Below, piece after piece: positions 59,217-64,000 of a stretch of 64,000 nt of DNA. The stretch is from Kribbella qitaiheensis (GTDB taxonomy: Bacteria; Actinomycetota; Actinomycetes; Propionibacteriales; Kribbellaceae). How positions within the stretch are numbered: the first letter of the stretch is position 1; each line of letters starts with the position of its first letter. The stretch covers positions 62,001 through 126,000 of the forward strand of contig NZ_CP043661.1 in the NCBI RefSeq assembly GCF_014217565.1. The letters run 5' to 3'. A program made the translations under genes and the position numbers. The notes under the pieces are model-generated. The model made no database searches. It was not told the origin of the DNA and saw only the letters and a list, made by a program, of their open reading frames with translations.

Positions 59217-60338
59217 CTACCAGCCGGGGTAACGTCGGATCCAGGCGGTCTGTGGGCCATACTCGCTGTGCAGCCTGGCGGTCTGGGTGAACTCGAGGAC
59301 GAGGTCGTCGGCCAATTCCAAGATGGTGCCGCGGCCTTCGACGGCGTACACGAGCTCCGCCGGGAGAGCGGTCTCTCCGTGCAGAGCGCCGAGGAGGTTG
59401 CCGCAGATCGCGCCGGTCGAGTCGCTGTCGCCCGAGTGCGTCACGGCCAGGGCGAGGGCATCGAGGAACTGCTCGGGTTCGGGATACGCCAGAGCGGCGT
59501 ACACGCCGATAGAGAGCGCTTCCTCGGCGATCCAGCCGCCGCCGAGTTGCTCAACCGTGACAGGGCCACGCCCAAGGTCGCTTGCCGCCGTCTGGCGTGC
59601 GCGGGCGAGCGCAATACTGGTCTCTTCGTGGTCTGGATAGCGGGCCAGCAGTGCCTCGGTCGTATCGAGAGCGGCGTTGAGATCGGCGCCCTGGCAGAGC
59701 TGGTGAACGATCGCGGCCAGTGCGCCCGAGGCGAGCTTGCCGGTCGGATGGCCGTGCGTATATCCAGCCGCCTGCGCGGCCGCGTCGAACGCCCACTCGA
59801 CGTCGAACCAGGTCGCAGGTAACAGACCGAACGGCGCGGCCCGCATGACACCGCCGCAGCCCTTCGAGTCGTTGACCGCCTGCTCGCCGAACTGCCGGAT
59901 CCGATCCTCGCCGTTCCGGGCCTGGCTGAGGGCTGACAGACAGGTGTTGCCGGGCGCGCGGCGTACGTAGAGCCACTGCTCCGCCTGCAACCACCCGTCG
60001 CGTTCGCCACTAGGTGCCGACAGCAACTGAGTGTCGAGCCACCGGTCGTACGCGTGCTGCACGACCGCCACGGTGAACCCGATCCCGCGATCGGTCCGTA
60101 CGCCGGCGCGGATCAGCCCCTCGACGGTGAACAACGTCATCTGGGTGTCGTCGGTGACGGTGCCCGGGGGCCAATTGGCGCCCCCGGCAACAAACTCCCG
60201 CAGCCCACCCGGATGCTTGGCGACGATGGTCCGCCCGTCATCGAACTCGATCGGCCCACCGAGCGCGTCACCGATCGCGCCACCGAGCAGGCACCCCCGC
60301 GCACGGCTCCGGTACGCTTCGTCACTCTCCCGTGTCAT
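59217..60338 (-). CDS. ADP-ribosylglycohydrolase family protein
   Basis: A 373-residue all-helical DraG/ARH-type hydrolase. Metal-binding acids are visible in GCLLGGAIGDALGG, TVTDDTQMTLF and the late THSGDSDSTGAICGNLLG motif, which together bind two metal ions that attack ADP-ribose linkages. ATG 60338 is chosen for the GGGAGG site five bases upstream; an earlier ATG at 60368 is possible. The substrate (protein, nucleic acid or small molecule ADP-ribose) cannot be told. It is convergent with the prepilin peptidase gene. Confidence 0.93.
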   Translation of the reverse strand: MTRESDEAYRSRARGCLLGGAIGDALGGPIEFDDGRTIVAKHPGGLREFVAGGANWPPGTVTDDTQMTLFTVEGLIRAGVRTDRGIGFTVAVVQHAYDRWLDTQLLSAPSGERDGWLQAEQWLYVRRAPGNTCLSALSQARNGEDRIRQFGEQAVNDSKGCGGVMRAAPFGLLPATWFDVEWAFDAAAQAAGYTHGHPTGKLASGALAAIVHQLCQGADLNAALDTTEALLARYPDHEETSIALARARQTAASDLGRGPVTVEQLGGGWIAEEALSIGVYAALAYPEPEQFLDALALAVTHSGDSDSTGAICGNLLGALHGETALPAELVYAVEGRGTILELADDLVLEFTQTARLHSEYGPQTAWIRRYPGW

Positions 60339-60484
60339 CGACGCCTCCCAGTCCTTGAGCAGTCGCACGAGAGTAGCGGGGTAGTGCTAGCGCTACCCCC
60401 AAGACGGGTCCCAAAGCCAGTTCTTCCGGCGCCGCCGGCTTCTACGGTCGTAGTACAGAACAACCGGACCGCAAGGAGCACACC

Positions 60485-60691
60485 ATGAGCACCACTCTCC
60501 GCCGCACCGCCACGCGACTGGCGGCCGCCGGCCTCGCCGCGATCGCCCTCGGCGGCGCAGCGGCAGTCGGCGCCCAGGCAGCCCTCCCGTCCACCACCCC
60601 CTGCAGCGCCAACCCGGTCAGCAAAACCTTCGACGTCCTCCTCACCCTCCGCTCCATGGACAACGACACCCAAACCTGCCCTTCCCGCTAA
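60485..60691 (+). CDS. Small secreted peptide
   Basis: A 68-residue protein with a clear signal peptide (RRTATRLAAAGLAAIALGG, cleavage after AQA). The predicted mature peptide has about 36 residues, LPSTTPCSANPVSKTFDVLL and more, with two Cys residues near its ends that could form one disulfide. ATG 60485 has a GCAAGGAG site. No family is recognised. Confidence 0.7.
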   Translation: MSTTLRRTATRLAAAGLAAIALGGAAAVGAQAALPSTTPCSANPVSKTFDVLLTLRSMDNDTQTCPSR

Positions 60692-60795
60692 CTTCCCGCC
60701 GTACTACGTCCCCCGCGCCTGCTTCTGCATCGCCCGCTCCTCGAGGCAATCGCCTTGGAGCGTGGGCGGCCGTCGCACTTCATCGCGGCTATAAA

Positions 60796-61941
60796 TCAAG
60801 ACTGCGCAAGCTCCGGCTCAGCCGCACCCGTGAAGAAGTTGATAAGCCCGTAAGGCGCGCTCTCGCCCAGGCAGAGGTCCAAGATTTCGTGGGCGTCCGC
60901 ATAGAACTCCTCGCTTCGCGCGAACATCTCCACCTCGTACGCCGTGACAGCCGCCTCAACATCCCCAGGATTCGCCACGATCGCCCGAGCAAGTTCCGAG
61001 CCGTCGAACATCGCCAAGTTCGCGCCGTCACCGGAAGGCGGCATCAAATGAGCGGCGTCGCCGATCAGCGTCACCCCAGGGACGCGATCCCAGCGGTGTC
61101 CGTCCGGAAGCGTGTGGATCAGCCGCGCCACCGGCGCCGTCTCGCCATCGGTGATCAGCGCCAACAGTTCCGGCGCCCACCGATCGAACTCGGCCGCGAC
61201 CCGCGCGCTCGCCGCAGCACCATCCGTGAAGTCGATGGACGAGATCCACTCCAGAGAGCGGTTGAGTTGGGCGTACGTGTGCAGGATGTTCCCCGCCTCG
61301 CGGTGCGCCGTGATCCCCTTGCCCGGAGTCAGTGCGTACATCGCGCCGGCGCCGACCGCCTTCGCCGTCGCGGCGTGCCGCTCATCGACGTCGTACAGGT
61401 AGGTCTCGACAAACGCAATGCCGCTGTACTCCGGCTTGGCATCGGACAGCAGCGGCCTGATTCTCGACCAAGCGCCGTCAGCACCGACGAGCAGGCTGCT
61501 GGTCGCGATCGACCCGTCGGCGAAGGTCAGCTCGTGCCGGCCGTCGCCAAGCGGTTTGACCTCGGTGAGCTTGTGTCCCCACTGGATCGTCTGGTCGGGC
61601 ACGGACTCGATCAGGATCTGCCGCAGAGCTCCGCGGAGCACCTCAGGACGCCCCGCCGAACCCTCCTCGGGATCGTCGAACAGCACCGCGCCGTCCGCGC
61701 CGAGCACCAGCAAGGCCTCGGCGCCCTCGTGGATGATCGCGCGGAACTCGTCGGTGAGGCCGGCCGCCGCGAGCGCGGCCTGTCCGTCGTCCTCGTGGAT
61801 GTCGAGCTGACCGCCCTGCGTGCGGGCGCCGGCCGAAGGATCCGCCTCGTAGACGGTGGCAGGAATGCCGTGGACGTGCAGAACGCGGGCGAGGGTGAGG
61901 CCCCCGAGACCCGCGCCGACGATCGTGACCGTTGTCCTCAT
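60796..61941 (-). CDS. TetX-like FAD-dependent monooxygenase
   Basis: A 381-residue group A flavin monooxygenase. The N-terminal Rossmann loop is IVGAGLGGLTLARVL. The block ARTQGGQLDIHEDDGQAAL is close to the TetX signature, and the second FAD site is GVTLIGDAAHLMPPSGDGANLAM. It probably hydroxylates an aromatic or drug-like substrate with NADPH. Tetracycline as substrate is only a possibility from family resemblance. ATG 61941 is preceded by GGAGCAGGAC. The promoter region carries two TetR-type palindromes, so it is likely repressed until an inducer binds. Confidence 0.88.
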   Translation of the reverse strand: MRTTVTIVGAGLGGLTLARVLHVHGIPATVYEADPSAGARTQGGQLDIHEDDGQAALAAAGLTDEFRAIIHEGAEALLVLGADGAVLFDDPEEGSAGRPEVLRGALRQILIESVPDQTIQWGHKLTEVKPLGDGRHELTFADGSIATSSLLVGADGAWSRIRPLLSDAKPEYSGIAFVETYLYDVDERHAATAKAVGAGAMYALTPGKGITAHREAGNILHTYAQLNRSLEWISSIDFTDGAAASARVAAEFDRWAPELLALITDGETAPVARLIHTLPDGHRWDRVPGVTLIGDAAHLMPPSGDGANLAMFDGSELARAIVANPGDVEAAVTAYEVEMFARSEEFYADAHEILDLCLGESAPYGLINFFTGAAEPELAQS

Positions 61942-61969
61942 AGTCCTGCTCCTTCCGAAGAAAACCGAT

Positions 61970-62009
61970 TGGAATGTCGTTCCACGGCCTAGAATGGAAT
62001 GACATTCCA
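61970..62009. promoter_or_regulatory. Two tandem TetR-type operators
   Basis: TGGAATGACATTCCA (61995-62009) is a perfect palindrome around a central A. TGGAATGTCGTTCCA (61970-61984) is the same site with one mismatch. They are 25 bases apart start to start, 29 bases ahead of the monooxygenase ATG and 68 bases ahead of aroC. This fits a TetR-family repressor. No regulator gene is adjacent, so it must be encoded elsewhere. Confidence 0.75.
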
Positions 62010-62076
62010 GCCATGTCAACCCGACGCCGATGAGACTGCTCGAAAGGTCGCGACGACCCCGTGAAAGAATCGCCGC

Positions 62077-63282
62077 ATGCTGCGCTGGCTCACCGCCGGC
62101 GAGTCGCACGGACAAGCGCTCGTCGCCGTACTCGAAGGTCTTCCCGCCGGGGTTCAGGTCACCACTGATGATGTGGCCGATGCCCTGGCTCGTCGTCGTC
62201 TCGGCTACGGCCGTGGTGCCCGGATGAAGTTCGAGCGGGACGAGGTGACGTTCGTCGGCGGGTTCCGGCACGGGCTGTCGCTCGGCAGCCCGGTCGCCAT
62301 CCAGGTCGGCAACACCGAGTGGCCGAAGTGGGAGCAGGTGATGTCTGCCGACCCGGTCGATCCGGAGATCCTGGCCGACCTCGCCCGCAACGCCCCGCTG
62401 ACCCGGCCGCGACCCGGTCATGCCGATCTCGCCGGGATGCAGAAGTACGGCTTCGACGAGGCCCGTCCGGTGCTCGAACGCGCCAGCGCCCGCGAGACCG
62501 CGGCCCGCGTCGCGCTCGGCGAGGTGGCCGCGCGGTTCCTCAAGCAGGCGTACGGCGTGACGATCGTCAGCCATGTCGTCGAGCTCGGCACCGTCAAGGC
62601 GCCGTACGGCGTGATCCCGTCGGCGGCCGACGTTGCCCGTCTGGACGAGGACCCGGTGCGCTGCCTCGACGCGGACGCGAGCAAGGCGATGGTCGCCGAG
62701 ATCGACGCCGCGCAGAAGGCCGGCGACACCCTCGGTGGTGTCGTCGAGGTGATCGTCGACGGTCTCCCGCCGGGCCTCGGCAGCTACGTGCACTGGGATC
62801 GCCGCCTCGACTCCAAGCTGGCCGGCGCCCTGATGGGCATCCAGGCGATCAAGGGCGTCGAACTCGGCGACGGCTTCGAACTCGCCCGTACGCCGGGATC
62901 GCTCGCGCACGACGAGATCGTCGCGGCCGACGGTGAAGTACGCCGTACGAGCGGTCGCTCGGGCGGTACCGAGGGCGGCATGAGCACGGGGGAGACCCTG
63001 CGCGTCCGGGCCGCGATGAAGCCGATCGCGACGGTGCCGCGAGCGCTGCGCACGATCGACACCGTCACCGGTGAGGCCGCGGCGGCGCATCACCAGCGCT
63101 CGGACGTCTGTGCCGTACCGGCCGCGGGCATCGTCGCCGAGGCGATGGTGGCGCTCGTCCTCGCGGATGTCTCGATCGAGAAATTCGGCGGCGACTCGGT
63201 GGCCGAGTCCTCCCGTAACCACAAGTCGTACCTCGCGAACCTGCCGACCGCGATCAATCCGCGCGAGTGGGGCAACGAGTGA
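62077..63282 (+). CDS. aroC: Chorismate synthase AroC
   Basis: A 401-residue FMN-dependent enzyme making chorismate, the last step of the shikimate pathway. Family motifs include [15 protein letters not shown] at the start, [29 protein letters not shown], the central [14 protein letters not shown] and the C-terminal [17 protein letters not shown]. Length is normal. The stop overlaps the aroK GTG, giving an aroC-aroK-aroB coupled run. The upstream monooxygenase is divergent. Confidence 0.97.
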   Translation: MLRWLTAGESHGQALVAVLEGLPAGVQVTTDDVADALARRRLGYGRGARMKFERDEVTFVGGFRHGLSLGSPVAIQVGNTEWPKWEQVMSADPVDPEILADLARNAPLTRPRPGHADLAGMQKYGFDEARPVLERASARETAARVALGEVAARFLKQAYGVTIVSHVVELGTVKAPYGVIPSAADVARLDEDPVRCLDADASKAMVAEIDAAQKAGDTLGGVVEVIVDGLPPGLGSYVHWDRRLDSKLAGALMGIQAIKGVELGDGFELARTPGSLAHDEIVAADGEVRRTSGRSGGTEGGMSTGETLRVRAAMKPIATVPRALRTIDTVTGEAAAAHHQRSDVCAVPAAGIVAEAMVALVLADVSIEKFGGDSVAESSRNHKSYLANLPTAINPREWGNE

Positions 63283-63788
63283 GCAACGCTGGGCCGGTTG
63301 TCGTACTGGTGGGGCCGCCGGGATCGGGTAAGTCGACGATCGCGGAGCTGCTCGCGGCGAAGCTCGGCAAGACGCATCGCGACACCGACACCGACGTGGA
63401 AACCGAAGCAGGTAAGCCGATCTCGGACATCTTCGTCGATTCCGGCGAAGCCGTCTTCCGTGCGCAGGAGCGGGCCGCGATCATCGCCGCGTTGAAGGAC
63501 GACGACGCAGTACTGTCGCTCGGTGGCGGCGCGATTCTCGACCCCGACACCCGCGCGGACCTTGCCGGTCACAACGTTGTCTTCCTCAACGTCTCGGTCG
63601 GCGAGGCTGCCAAGCGCGTCGGCCTCGGCGTCGCCCGCCCGCTGCTGCTCGGCAACGTCCGCACCCAACTGCGCAACCTCCTCGAAGCCAGGCGCCCGTA
63701 CTACGACGAGGTCGCCAAACTCACCGTGGACACCGACAACCGGACCCCGGCGGAGATCGCCGCCGAGATCCTGGAGCACCTCGGATGA
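63279..63788 (+). CDS. aroK: Shikimate kinase AroK
   Basis: A 169-residue P-loop kinase that phosphorylates shikimate. Walker A is [10 protein letters not shown] at about residues 11-20, the shikimate-binding Asp is in HRDTDTDVE, the GGG motif is SLGGGAIL, and the lid Arg lies in ARPLL. GTG 63279 overlaps the aroC stop (GTGA) and the stop overlaps the aroB ATG (ATGA), so all three are translationally coupled. Confidence 0.95.
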   Translation: MSNAGPVVVLVGPPGSGKSTIAELLAAKLGKTHRDTDTDVETEAGKPISDIFVDSGEAVFRAQERAAIIAALKDDDAVLSLGGGAILDPDTRADLAGHNVVFLNVSVGEAAKRVGLGVARPLLLGNVRTQLRNLLEARRPYYDEVAKLTVDTDNRTPAEIAAEILEHLG

Positions 63789-64000
63789 CAGACCAGCCGA
63801 ACGGCGTTGATCACCCGAGCCGCGAGGACCAGCAGAGCCGTGAGGAGCCGCGCCGGATCCAGGTCGCGGCAGCAGCGCCGTACGACGTTGTCATCGGCAA
63901 CAATCTCCTCGGTGAACTCCCCGGCCTGCTGGGAGACGACGTACGCCGAGTTGCCGTGATCCATCCTCGTGCGCTCCGGACCAGCGGCGACGCGATCCGT
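63785..64000 (+). CDS. aroB: 3-dehydroquinate synthase AroB, N-terminal part (cut by window edge)
   Basis: Only 72 codons are in the window. After a charged 25-residue extension (NGVDHPSREDQQSREEPRR) the family start is seen as QVAAAAPYDVVIGNNLLGEL and RRVAVIHPRALRTSGD, the first Rossmann strand of AroB. It follows aroK with an ATGA overlap in the common aroC-aroK-aroB order. The assignment rests mainly on the N-terminal pattern and gene order. Confidence 0.9.
   Translation, partial: MTDQPNGVDHPSREDQQSREEPRRIQVAAAAPYDVVIGNNLLGELPGLLGDDVRRVAVIHPRALRTSGDAIR

Overview
The window is about 64 kb of very GC-rich DNA. It carries an actinobacterial core-gene order (pdxT-yebC, ruvCAB-yajC-secD-secF-apt-rel, hisS-aspS, alaS-ruvX-mltG-aroE, aroC-aroK-aroB). 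The order, the many GTG starts, the SOS box of the TCGAAC-N4-GTTCGA type and the accessory families (Eis-like acetyltransferase, DUF2330, GxGYxYP and AMIN-like proteins) suggest a Propionibacteriales actinobacterium, most likely Kribbella or a relative. That assignment is inference; no rRNA or tRNA gene is visible to confirm it.

Bases 1-10804 are a nest of insertion sequences. An IS1380-family element (7842-10804) lies between CTAG repeats. A degenerate IS630-family element (1443-7838) sits in the TA of the left CTAG, and a second, intact IS630 element (307-1440) shares its TA. The degenerate IS630 was split by an IS3 element in its left end (1456-2761) and by an IS21 element in its transposase (3288-7184). 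The IS21 istA gene was in turn split by another IS3 element (3516-4822). The IS1380 transposase is split by a third IS3 copy (8126-9431). Removing each insertion with one copy of its target repeat restores the host reading frame, so the history can be read base by base. The first 290 bases are the end of a further IS630-type transposase.

Bases 10805-15900 are an accessory block of unfamiliar genes: an HNH-nuclease-like protein with a C-terminal membrane anchor, a short broken ORF, an unrecognised minus-strand gene, an unrecognised 388-residue protein and a second HNH-type protein. Three of the five carry a single-base frameshift. It resembles a decaying genomic or defence island, but no known system is recognised in it.

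From 16 kb on the sequence is core chromosome. It holds pyridoxal phosphate synthesis (pdxT), translation regulation (yebC), Holliday-junction repair under an SOS box (ruvCAB), the Sec accessory membrane complex (yajC-secD-secF), purine salvage and stringent response (apt, rel), tRNA charging (hisS, aspS, alaS), two tandem secreted GH19 chitinases whose catalytic domains have been homogenised, an accessory SecA2-like ATPase, a membrane diguanylate cyclase, rarA, and the alaS-ruvX-mltG-aroE and aroC-aroK-aroB shikimate runs.

Eight genes spread over the window carry exactly one extra base, each inside or beside a GGCC tract. They include ruvB, secA2 and a DUF349 gene. The shared context suggests a systematic sequencing or assembly error rather than true pseudogenes, so those genes are probably intact in the organism.
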